Source: Roseovarius pacificus (GTDB lineage: Bacteria; Pseudomonadota; Alphaproteobacteria; Rhodobacterales; Rhodobacteraceae). Taken from it: DNA of 64,000 nucleotides. The number at the start of each line of letters is the position of its first letter. The stretch's first letter is position 1. Made by a program: the position numbers and the translations under genes. Below, piece by piece: positions 44,606 to 53,500 of this stretch. The DNA is taken from contig NZ_FRBR01000001.1 in assembly GCF_900142665.1 (NCBI RefSeq), positions 372,001 to 436,000 on the forward strand. The letters are read 5' to 3'. The notes under the pieces are model-generated. The model did no database searches, was not told where the DNA came from, and worked only from the letters and a program-made list of their open reading frames with translations.

Positions 44606-47035
44606 TCACGCCCGCAATCTCTCGCCCCTCGGATCGAATGGCGGCTCGTGCAGGATCCGCCCCTTGTGCGGACGGCCGAGGATCATCACCTCCACCGCGT
44701 CGCCCGGCGCCGCCATCCCGTGTCTGACATAGCCAAGCGCAAGGCTCATCCCCACGCTGTAGCCATAGGTCCCCGAGGTCACACGCCCCACCGGCACGCC
44801 GTCCTTGCGGATTGGCTCGCCCCCCGTGGCATCCGCGTTCGAGGCCATCACCTCCGCCTCGTCCACCGCGATCAGCACCAGATCCTCGCGCGCAGGTTTT
44901 TGCAGCGCCTCCTGCAACGCGTCCTTGTGCAGGAAATCCTTGTCCATCTTGCAGAGCGCGGCCAACCCCACCTCATGCGGCCAGTATTCCGGACTGTATT
45001 CGCGGCTCCACGAGCCATAGCCCTTTTCGATCCGCATCGACATCAGCGCCCGCGCGCCCACCGGACCCGCACCCACCTCTTTCCCGGCCTCCAGCAGCGC
45101 GGCGTAAAGCTGCGCCTGATCTTCGGTCGCACAGTGCAACTCCCACCCCAGATCGCCGGTAAAACTGACCCGCAGCGCAAGGCATTCGACCCCCGCCACC
45201 GTGATCTGTTGCGAGCGCATGAACGGGAAATCCCCGGTTGCCAGCGAGGCATCGGTCAGCCCCTGCAGCATCTCGCGCGATTTCGGCCCGGCCACGTTAA
45301 AGCCGCAGATCGCCTCGGTCATGCTCTCGAAACCCGTGCCCTCGGGCAGCGGCACCATATCGAAGAACCGCTTGTGATAGCGTTCCGCCATGCCCGAGCT
45401 GATCACCCGGAATTCATCCCCGGCCACCCGCGTCACCGTGGCATCCCCCGCGATCCCGCCACGCACGGAAATCAGCGGCGTCAGGCAGGACCGCCCCACG
45501 CCCTTGGGCATGGTGTTGGCAAAGACGGCATTCAGCCAGTCCTCGGCCCCCGGCCCCCTGACCCGGTATTTGGCAAAGTTCGAGATGTCGATGATGCCCG
45601 CCCGCGCGCGCAGCATCCTGCATTCCTCGCCCACCGGTCCCCACCAGTTCTGCCGGGTGAACCCGTTGCTGTCCTGCACGCCGGGCGCATCGGCAAACCA
45701 TTGCGGATGTTCCCAGCCATAATTCAGGCCGAACACCGCACCCATCTGTTTCTGTACCTCGTAAACGGGCCGCGTGCGCAGCGGACGCCCCGCCGCGCGT
45801 TCCTCGTTCGGGTAATGGATGGCAAAGCGATGGGCATAGACATCCCTGACCTTCGCCTTGACGAATTCGCGGTCATTGGCCCATTCCCCGAACCGCGCCA
45901 TATCCCAGGCGAACATGTCGTACTGCATCTCGCCTGTCGTGATCCACTGCGCCACCATCAGGCCCATGCCCGCCGACTGGCTGAATCCGGGGATGATCCC
46001 GCCGCACATGAAATAGCCCTTCTTCTCGGGCACCGGCCCGAGGATCACGTTGCTGTCCGGGCTCCAGATCATCGGCCCGTTGATCACCCGCTTGATCCCG
46101 GCCTCGGCGGCCACCGGCACCCGCTCCATCGCGCGCATCACGTTTTCCATGATGCGTTCCAGATCGTCGGGGAACAGGTCATGCGCGAAATCCAGCGGCG
46201 TGCCCTCCTCGGCCCAGAACCGCATGTCGCGCTCATAGGCGCCGATCAGCAGGCCCTTGCCCTCCTGACGCAGGTAATATTCCCCATCCCGATCCGCGAC
46301 CGAGGGCAGACGCCGGTCCAGACCCGCGATCCCGGCGATGGTTTCGGTCACGAAATACTGATGCTCGGTCGGTTGCAGCGGCACATCGACCCCGGCCAGC
46401 TTCGCCACCTCGCGCCCCCACAGCCCGGCGGCGTTGATCACCCAGGGCGTGCGAATCTCGCCCTTTGGGATTTCCACGATCCAGGTGCCATCGCGCTGCT
46501 GCACCGTGGCCGTCACCGGGGTAAAGCGATGGATCTCCGCCCCCCGCTGGCGCGCGCCCACGGCATAGGCATTGGTCACGCCCGACGGGTCCACATTGCC
46601 GCCGTCGGGTTCCCACATGATACAGCGGATACCGTCGAAATTGACCAGCGGGTGAAGCTCCTGCGCCTGCTCGCGGCCGATCTCGCTGAAATTCATGCCA
46701 TAGAGGTCCGCCTTGGCGGCTTGCAGGCGCAACTGATGCTCGCGCGCCTCGGTCTGCGCCAGGTACAGGCTGCCGGGCTGGAACACGCCGCAGGACTGGC
46801 CGGTTTCCTCTTCCAGCCGGTTGTAGAGCGTCATCGTGTAATGCTGCAAACGGCTGATATTGGCGCTGTCATGCAGCCCGTGAATATTGGCCGCCGCATG
46901 CCATGTGCTGCCGCTGGTCAGCTCGTCGCGCTCCAGCAGCACGACATCGTTCCATCCCGCCCTGCTCAGATGGTAGAGGATCGAGCATCCGATAACGCCC
47001 CCGCCGATGACGACGGCCTGTGCGTGGGTTTTCAT
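44606..47035 (-). CDS. Dimethylglycine/sarcosine dehydrogenase-like flavoprotein (A)
   Basis: An 809-residue two-part enzyme: an N-terminal DAO-type FAD domain (GGGVIGCSILYH at 11-22; H46 in SGSTWHAA is the site of covalent FAD in this family) and a C-terminal GcvT-like folate domain (about 420-809). Such enzymes demethylate dimethylglycine or sarcosine and pass the carbon to tetrahydrofolate. The start at 47033-47035 has GGGGAACAGGAC upstream. It diverges from a paralogue at 47261. The exact substrate is not fixed by sequence; the family also acts on other N-methyl amines. Confidence 0.9.
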   Translation of the reverse strand: MKTHAQAVVIGGGVIGCSILYHLSRAGWNDVVLLERDELTSGSTWHAAANIHGLHDSANISRLQHYTMTLYNRLEEETGQSCGVFQPGSLYLAQTEAREHQLRLQAAKADLYGMNFSEIGREQAQELHPLVNFDGIRCIMWEPDGGNVDPSGVTNAYAVGARQRGAEIHRFTPVTATVQQRDGTWIVEIPKGEIRTPWVINAAGLWGREVAKLAGVDVPLQPTEHQYFVTETIAGIAGLDRRLPSVADRDGEYYLRQEGKGLLIGAYERDMRFWAEEGTPLDFAHDLFPDDLERIMENVMRAMERVPVAAEAGIKRVINGPMIWSPDSNVILGPVPEKKGYFMCGGIIPGFSQSAGMGLMVAQWITTGEMQYDMFAWDMARFGEWANDREFVKAKVRDVYAHRFAIHYPNEERAAGRPLRTRPVYEVQKQMGAVFGLNYGWEHPQWFADAPGVQDSNGFTRQNWWGPVGEECRMLRARAGIIDISNFAKYRVRGPGAEDWLNAVFANTMPKGVGRSCLTPLISVRGGIAGDATVTRVAGDEFRVISSGMAERYHKRFFDMVPLPEGTGFESMTEAICGFNVAGPKSREMLQGLTDASLATGDFPFMRSQQITVAGVECLALRVSFTGDLGWELHCATEDQAQLYAALLEAGKEVGAGPVGARALMSMRIEKGYGSWSREYSPEYWPHEVGLAALCKMDKDFLHKDALQEALQKPAREDLVLIAVDEAEVMASNADATGGEPIRKDGVPVGRVTSGTYGYSVGMSLALGYVRHGMAAPGDAVEVMILGRPHKGRILHEPPFDPRGERLRA

Positions 47036-47179
47036 GTCCTGTTCCCCGGCTGTTTCGCAACCAGCCTGACGCCCTTGCCGGCCCGAATGTTGCCGGTTCA
47101 CGACATGATTGGTCGCAAGGGTACAAGTCCGCACCGGGATATCGCATCGCCCCGCTCCGGGCCCACGATAAACCAACAG

Positions 47180-47204
47180 CGACACCCATTGTCGTTTTCC
47201 GACA
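47180..47204. promoter_or_regulatory. Phased half-sites between the divergent DMGDH-like genes
   Basis: CGACA (47180-47184), TGTCG (47190-47194) and CGACA (47200-47204) alternate in orientation with 5-base spacers, so successive half-sites are 10 bp apart on one face of the helix. They lie 57-81 bases before the plus-strand gene. Two overlapping inverted repeats result. A regulator of methylated-glycine use is possible but none is in the window. Confidence 0.5.
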
Positions 47205-47260
47205 TGCCCGGCCCTCCCGCACGCCCCACTCTGATCCCGACAAGCAGCAGGAGGCCCCCC

Positions 47261-49678
47261 ATGAAAACCACTACCCGTGTGGCCGTGATCGGCGGCGGAG
47301 TCGTCGGATGCAGTGTGCTCTATCACCTGACGAAACTCGGCTGGTCCGACGTGATGCTGATCGAACGCTCGGACCTGACCAGCGGCAGCACATGGCACGC
47401 GGCGGGCGGATTTCACACGCTCAATGGCGATACCAACATGGCCGCGCTTCAGGGCTATACGATCAGGCTCTACAAGGAACTCGAAGAGATCACCGGCCTC
47501 TCATGCGGGCTGCACCATGTCGGCGGCGTGACGCTGGCCGACAATCGGGACCGCTTCGACATGCTGCTCGCCGAACGGGCCAAGCACCGCTACATGGGGC
47601 TGGAAACCGAAATCGTCACCCCCGAAGAGATCGCCAAAATCGCCCCCGTTACCAATACCGACGGGATCATCGGCGCGCTTTACGATCCGCTCGATGGCCA
47701 CCTCGACCCGTCCGGCACCACCCATGCCTATGCCCGCGCGGCGCGCATGGGCGGGGCCAGCATCGAAACCCATTGCCATGTGCATGAAACCAATCAGCGC
47801 CCCGACGGCACATGGGACGTGGTGACCGACAAGGGCACCATCCACGCCGAACACCTCGTCAACGCCGCCGGTCTCTGGGCGCGCGAGGTGGGGGCCATGG
47901 CGGGCCTCTACCTGCCGCTGCACCCGATGGAGCACCAATATATCGTCACCGGGGAGGTCCCCGAAATCGCCGCCATCATCGACGCGGGCGGCGAACACCC
48001 CCATGTCATGGACCCGGCCGGAGAATCCTATCTGCGGCAAGAGGGGCGCGGGCTGTGCATCGGGTTCTACGAACAACCCTGCCGCCCCTGGGCGGTGGAC
48101 GGCACGCCGTGGACTTTCGGCCACGAACTCCTGCCCGACGATTTCGACAAGATCGAGGACAGCATCGCCTTTGCCTATCGCCGCTTCCCGGCGCTGGAAC
48201 GCGCGGGCGTCAAATCGGTGATCCACGGCCCCTTCACCTTTGCCCCCGACGGCAACCCGCTGGTCGGCCCGGTGCCGGGGCTGCGCAATTACTGGTCGGC
48301 CTGCGCGGTGATGGCGGGCTTTTCCCAAGGCGGCGGCGTCGGCCTGATGCTGGCGCAATGGATGGTGGAGGGCGAATGCGAACGCGACGTATCGGCAATG
48401 GACGTGGCCCGCTATGGCGACTGGATCACACCGGGCTACACCCGCCCCAAGGTGATCGAGAACTACCAGAAACGCTTTTCGGTCTCCTACCCGAACGAGG
48501 AACTGCCCGCCGCACGCCCCTTCCGCCAGACCCCCATGTATGACGTGTTCGACAGCCTCGGCGCGGTCTGGGGCCACCAATACGGGCTCGAGGTGCCCAA
48601 TTATTTCGCAGCCCCCGACGAACCGCGCTTCGAAACCCCCAGCTTCCGCCGCTCCAACGCGTTTCAGGCCACCGCCCGCGAGGTCAAGGCCGTGCGCGAG
48701 GCGGTGGGCATCAACGAGGTGCAGAATTTCGGCAAATACCTCGTGACCGGCCCGAACGCCCGCGCCTGGCTCGACCGGATCATGGCCGGGCGCATCCCGA
48801 AACCGGGGCGCCTGTCGCTGACCCCGATGCTCAGCCCCAGAGGCCGGATCATCGGTGATTTTACCGTGTCCTGCCTCAACGAAACCACCTTCCAGCTCAC
48901 CGCATCCTACGGCGCGCAGGCCTATCACATGCGCTGGTTCCAGCAGAACGAAGCCGAGGGCGTGCATGTCGAAAACATCTCGGACCGTCTCACCGGCTTC
49001 CAGATCGCCGGGCCCAAAGCGCGCGAGGTTCTGTCCGCCTGCACGCGCGACCCGATATCGGACATGAAATTCATGGATATCCGCCACGCATGTATCGGCA
49101 TGGTGGATTGCCTCGTGCAGCGGGTCAGCTTCACCGGCGATCTGGGCTATGAAATCTACTGCGATCCGATGGCGCAGCGCGCCCTGTGGGAAACGCTCTG
49201 GACCGCGGGGCAGGCCCACGGAATGCGCCCCTTCGGGATGCGCGCGATGATGTCGCTGAGGCTCGACAGGTTCTTCGGCGCATGGCTGCTGGAATACGGG
49301 CCCGATTACACCCCGGCGGAAACCGGGCTGGACCGGTTCATCAGCTTCACGAAAGACACCGATTTCATCGGCCGCGCCGCCGCGCAGGCCGAACGCGAAA
49401 CCGGCCCCGCCCGCAGGCTGGCCGCGTTCGAGGTGGACGCCGACGATGCCGACGTCAACGCCTACGAACCCGTCTGGATCGACGGCACGGTCCAGGGCTT
49501 CTGCACCTCGGGCGGCTATTCCCACCACACCGGCAAATCCATCGCGCTGGCGCTGATCCCGGCCGGACAGGTACAGGACGGGCGGCAGGCCGAAATCGAA
49601 ATCCTCGGCCAGATGCGCCCCGCCCGCCTGATCGCCACACCGCTGTTCGACGCCGACGGCGCCCGCATGCGCGGCTGA
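47261..49678 (+). CDS. Dimethylglycine/sarcosine dehydrogenase-like flavoprotein (B)
   Basis: An 805-residue paralogue of the divergent gene, with the same order: FAD domain (GGGVVGCSVLYH at 11-22, H46 in SGSTWHAA) and a GcvT-like C-terminal part. Differences in the active-site half (for example HTLNGDTNMA in place of GLHDSANISR) suggest another substrate of the same class. The ATG 47261 has CAGCAGGAGG 7 bases upstream. A long open frame continues far upstream antisense to gene A and is not coding. A dispersed repeat and then mocA follow. Confidence 0.9.
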   Translation: MKTTTRVAVIGGGVVGCSVLYHLTKLGWSDVMLIERSDLTSGSTWHAAGGFHTLNGDTNMAALQGYTIRLYKELEEITGLSCGLHHVGGVTLADNRDRFDMLLAERAKHRYMGLETEIVTPEEIAKIAPVTNTDGIIGALYDPLDGHLDPSGTTHAYARAARMGGASIETHCHVHETNQRPDGTWDVVTDKGTIHAEHLVNAAGLWAREVGAMAGLYLPLHPMEHQYIVTGEVPEIAAIIDAGGEHPHVMDPAGESYLRQEGRGLCIGFYEQPCRPWAVDGTPWTFGHELLPDDFDKIEDSIAFAYRRFPALERAGVKSVIHGPFTFAPDGNPLVGPVPGLRNYWSACAVMAGFSQGGGVGLMLAQWMVEGECERDVSAMDVARYGDWITPGYTRPKVIENYQKRFSVSYPNEELPAARPFRQTPMYDVFDSLGAVWGHQYGLEVPNYFAAPDEPRFETPSFRRSNAFQATAREVKAVREAVGINEVQNFGKYLVTGPNARAWLDRIMAGRIPKPGRLSLTPMLSPRGRIIGDFTVSCLNETTFQLTASYGAQAYHMRWFQQNEAEGVHVENISDRLTGFQIAGPKAREVLSACTRDPISDMKFMDIRHACIGMVDCLVQRVSFTGDLGYEIYCDPMAQRALWETLWTAGQAHGMRPFGMRAMMSLRLDRFFGAWLLEYGPDYTPAETGLDRFISFTKDTDFIGRAAAQAERETGPARRLAAFEVDADDADVNAYEPVWIDGTVQGFCTSGGYSHHTGKSIALALIPAGQVQDGRQAEIEILGQMRPARLIATPLFDADGARMRG

Positions 49679-49728
49679 TCCGGCGGCGCGCAAGTTCCCG
49701 CTGGCCGGATGCCCCCGGCGCGGATATT

Positions 49729-49819
49729 TTGAACCGGAAGAAGGACAACCCTCGTCTTTCTTCTTGCAGAAATATCCCGGGGTGAATTGGCCGAAGGCCA
49801 AGAGGGGCAGCGCCCCCCC
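49729..49819. repeat. Composite intergenic repeat region (copy 2 of the pyrC-pyrE element)
   Basis: TTTCTTCTTGCAGAAATATC at 49757-49776 repeats the element at 12824-12846. Here it also faces an inverted partner (GGATATTTT at 49731 onward and GAAGAAGGAC near 49737-49746), giving a long imperfect hairpin, then TTGGCC/GGCCAA (49787-49801) and GGGGC/GCCCC hairpins. It fills the gap before mocA. Confidence 0.6.
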
Positions 49820-49836
49820 CCGACAACGGAGATGAC

Positions 49837-50436
49837 ATGCCCGACGTCGCCATCCTGATTCCCGCTGCCGGGGCCTCGTCCCGGATGCGCGGGCGCGACA
49901 AGCTGCTCGAACAGGTGGACGGCCAACCGCTCCTGGCGCGGCAGGTCCGCATGGCGCTGGCCAGCGGGGCCGGGGTGCTGGTGACCTTGCCCCCCGGCGA
50001 CACCGCCCGCCGCGCCGTGCTGGAGCCCTCCGACAGGCTGACCGTGCAGGACGTCCCCCAAGCCGCCGAAGGGATCGCCGCCTCATTGCGCGCCGGGGCA
50101 CGTTGGGCGCAAGAACGTGGCGCGACCGGGCTCATGGTGCTTCTGGCCGACCTGCCGGATCTGCAACAGGACGATCTGGCGCAACTGCTGGCGGCCTTTT
50201 CCGGCCAGCCGGACCGCGCAATCCGCGCCGTGGACAGCGCTGGCCGCCCCGGCCATCCGGTGATCTTTCCCGCCCGCCTGTTCCCCGCGCTGGCGCATGT
50301 CACAGGCGATCATGGCGCGCGCGCGGTTCTCGCGCGCGAAGAGGTCACCGCCCTGCCCCTCCCGGAAAACCGGGCAACGACCGATCTGGACACCCCCGAA
50401 GCCTGGGCCGCATGGCGCGCGCGCACCGGACGGTAG
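49837..50436 (+). CDS. mocA: MocA-like molybdenum cofactor cytidylyltransferase
   Basis: A 199-residue MobA-like nucleotidyltransferase. The nucleotide loop IPAAGASSRMRGRDKLLE (8-25) and LLADLPDL near 104-111 (metal-binding Asp) are visible, as is GHPVIFP near 146. MocA adds CMP to Mo-molybdopterin, the cofactor form used by CoxL/XdhB-type hydroxylases, so it probably serves the cox cluster 40 kb away. MobA (GMP-adding) or another sugar nucleotidyltransferase is the alternative. ACGGAGATGAC precedes the ATG. A 12-bp hairpin follows. Confidence 0.82.
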   Translation: MPDVAILIPAAGASSRMRGRDKLLEQVDGQPLLARQVRMALASGAGVLVTLPPGDTARRAVLEPSDRLTVQDVPQAAEGIAASLRAGARWAQERGATGLMVLLADLPDLQQDDLAQLLAAFSGQPDRAIRAVDSAGRPGHPVIFPARLFPALAHVTGDHGARAVLAREEVTALPLPENRATTDLDTPEAWAAWRARTGR

Positions 50437-50460
50437 CGGCGTTATTGTTTGTGAAAACGA

Positions 50461-50489
50461 GATAATCCCGGCCAAAAGCCGGGATTATC
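50461..50489. terminator. Bidirectional terminator between mocA and the RTX gene
   Basis: Arms GATAATCCCGGC (50461-50472) and GCCGGGATTATC (50478-50489) pair perfectly over 12 bp with a CAAAA loop. On the minus strand the stem is followed by TCGTTTTC, a weak T-tract. It lies between the convergent mocA and RTX stops. Confidence 0.75.
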
Positions 50490-50570
50490 CACGTCAGGAA
50501 AACAGGACAGCCCCTTCCCCGTTTCCAAGGGACCGGCACGCCCCAAGGGCGTACCGGCCAGCTGCAAACC

Positions 50571-53500
50571 TTATTTCACCAGAAGTTTCGCTTCGTGCTT
50601 TTTCAGCGAACGGCGCGCCGCCTGGTACGATCCCAGACCCTCGGCATCGCGCAATTCGGGGAAGAGATCGTAAATCTCGTCGCGCTGCGCCGTGCCCATG
50701 CCGTCCATGGTCTGCTCACCGGGCTGGAAGCTTTCGGTCCAGGCCCCGTTCGACAGAACCACCTCGTGCTGGTCGAACATGAAGTGAATATAGCTGACCG
50801 AACTGGCCTCGACCGCATCCACCCCATCGAGACCGGTCAGGTGCTTGGCCGCAGCCAGAACCTCGCGCTCCTCGAAATAAAGCGCGGTCCGGTCGTTGTT
50901 GATCAGCACCCTGTGGTTCGGGCTGACAACCATATCCGTCTCGGGCACCCCATGCCCAAGCGATCCGGCCCGGATCAGCACCGGCTTGAGATGCGGCGCC
51001 TGCAACAGTTCGCGGCCCTGCAAATCGCGCCGGCCCAGCCAGCGGATTTCCTGGATGCCGTTGTCGCGGGTGATGATCCGGTCGCCGGCTTGCAGATCCT
51101 CGACCAGGCGCTCGCCCTTCGGCGTGGCAATCACCGTGCCCGGCGTAAAACAGGGGATGATGTTCTCGATATTCGAGAAGGTCATCGTGCCGGTCACGAC
51201 GCCATCGGCATCCTTGAACTCGACATAACCGTTTTCCTGATCGGGCGTGATGTAATGGACCTTGAGGCTCCCTCCGGGGTTCTCCGCCTCGGCCGCTCCC
51301 CTCAGATCCAGCGTGTCGTAATCGTCCGCCGGGTCGCCCGAGGTGGTGGTTTCGTTGCCGTCGACCACATCTCCCGCCGTAATCCCGGTGAAATAGTCGC
51401 GATCCGCTCCCCCGATCAGGTCGTCCTGACCCGCGCCGCCAATGAGCGTATCGTTCCCGGCACCGCCGATCAGCGTGTCGTTGCCGTCACCACCGATCAG
51501 GCTGTCATCGCCGTCCCCGCCATAGATCAGGTCATCGCCGATGCCGCCGTCGATGGTGTCGTTGCCGGCCCCACCCAGCAGCGTGTCGTCACCTTGACCG
51601 CCGATCAGGCTGTCATCGCCATCCTCGCCATAGATCAGGTCATCGTCGACACCGCCATCGATGGTGTCGTTACCCGCACCGCCCAGCAGCGTGTCGTTGT
51701 CGTCCTCGCCATAGATCAGGTCGTCACCGTCACCGCCATCGATGTAATCCCGGCCATTGTCGGGCACCGGGTCTATCGCATCGGGCAATTCGCCGACGAC
51801 ACCGGGAATGGGATCGTTGCCGAAACCACCCCAGATCGTATCGTTGCCGTCGCCACCATAGATCGTGTCCGACCCATGGCTGCCGGTGATCGAATCGTCA
51901 CCCTCGTTCCCTTCGACATAATCGTCGTCGATCCCTGCGTTGATCGTATCGTTGCCGGTACCGCCATAGATCGTATCGGCATCGTCGCCGGTAAAAATCA
52001 GGTCGTCCCCGGCCCCGCCATCGACGAAATCGCGCCCGTCATCGGGATTGGGGTCGCTGGTGGCGGGCAAGCCCGTCGCCGGGTCGATCAGGAACGCGTT
52101 CGGCAGGTTGGGATCATCGCCCACGTAATCCGAGAAAGCGTCTATACCGGCTTCGATCGTATCGTTGCCATCGCCGCCATAGATCACGTCCGATCCCAGG
52201 TTGCCGTTGATGTAATCATCTCCGTCGCCGCCATAGATCGTATCGTCGTCAAGCCCGCCATCGATAACATCATCGCCCGCACCGCCGGTGATGCTGTCTG
52301 CGTCGTCACCGGTGAAGATCGTGTCGTTCCCGGCGCCACCATGCACGGTGTCCTTGTCATCCAGCTGGTCGTCGCCGGTTTCGAAGGGCACGCCGACAAA
52401 GGTTTCATGGTCATTGACGTTCTGACTTCCACTGGTGTCGATCCAGTCGTCCCCGTCGCCGCCGATCACGCTGTCACGGCCATCGCCGCCGATCAGACGA
52501 TCGTCGTCGTCGCCACCGTCCAGAGTGTCGTCGCCTGCACCACCGTCCAGGGTGTCCTGTCCGGCCATACCTTGCAGACTGTCGTTACCCTCCCCGCCCA
52601 GGACGCTGTCGTTTCCTGCGCCGGCATCGACATCGTCATCGCCCGGACCGGCAATCACTGTATCGTCGCCATCGCCAGCCCGCACGATATCGTCGTCTGG
52701 GCCTTCGCCCGGCAGAATCGCGTCGCCCGCGTCGATCATGTCGCCCTCGGGATCGCCCGTGTAGGTCGCATCGATCAAATCGTCGCCATCGGTGCCCTGG
52801 ACAATGCCATCAAGCGAACGTTCGGCCACGCTCACTGTCACCGTTGCAGTATCGGTGCCGCCATTTCCGTCGCTGACCGTATAGCTGAAACTGTCCTCGC
52901 CGCTGAATCCGGCATCCGGGGTATAGGTGATCGTTCCGTCGGCATTGATCACGGCGCTGCCATTGGCCGGATCGGTGACATCCGTCACGCTCAGCGTATC
53001 CCCGTCCACATCCGTATCGTTGCCCAGCACCGGAATGGTGACATCGGATTCGAAATCGGTGGTCGCCGTATCGTCCTGCGCCAGCGGATCGTCATTCACC
53101 GCGTTGATCGTCACATTCACCGTGGCGGTATCGGTGCCGCCATTGCCATCCGAAACGGTGTAGGTGAAGGAATCCGTGCCGTTGAAATCCGGGTCGGGCG
53201 TATAGGTGATCGTCCCGTCCGGGTTCACAACCGTCGTCCCGTTGGCGCCGTCGCTGGCTCCCGTCACCGACAATGTATCGGTTTCCGGGTCGGTATCGTT
53301 GCCCAGCACCGGGATGGTGACGGAATTGTCTTCATCCACCGAGGCGGTGTCGTCCACCGCATCCGGGCCCAGATTCTCGGGCCGGATCAGGTTTTCGATC
53401 TCGGTAAAGGTCATGCTGCCCGAGACCGTGCCATCCGCATTCAGGAACTCGACCGTCCCCGAGGTGGAATTGCCGTCCGCGTCCAGCGTTTCGTCGACCA

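Noticed and set aside
44648..47260. 870-codon upstream extension of the plus-strand DMGDH-like gene
   Set aside because: It is antisense to the divergent paralogue; family start and ribosome site lie at 47261.
51380..52700. CRISPR-like periodic repeats
   Set aside because: The periodicity is 27 bases and codes for nine-residue GGxGxDxUx units in frame; there are no unique spacers and no cas genes.
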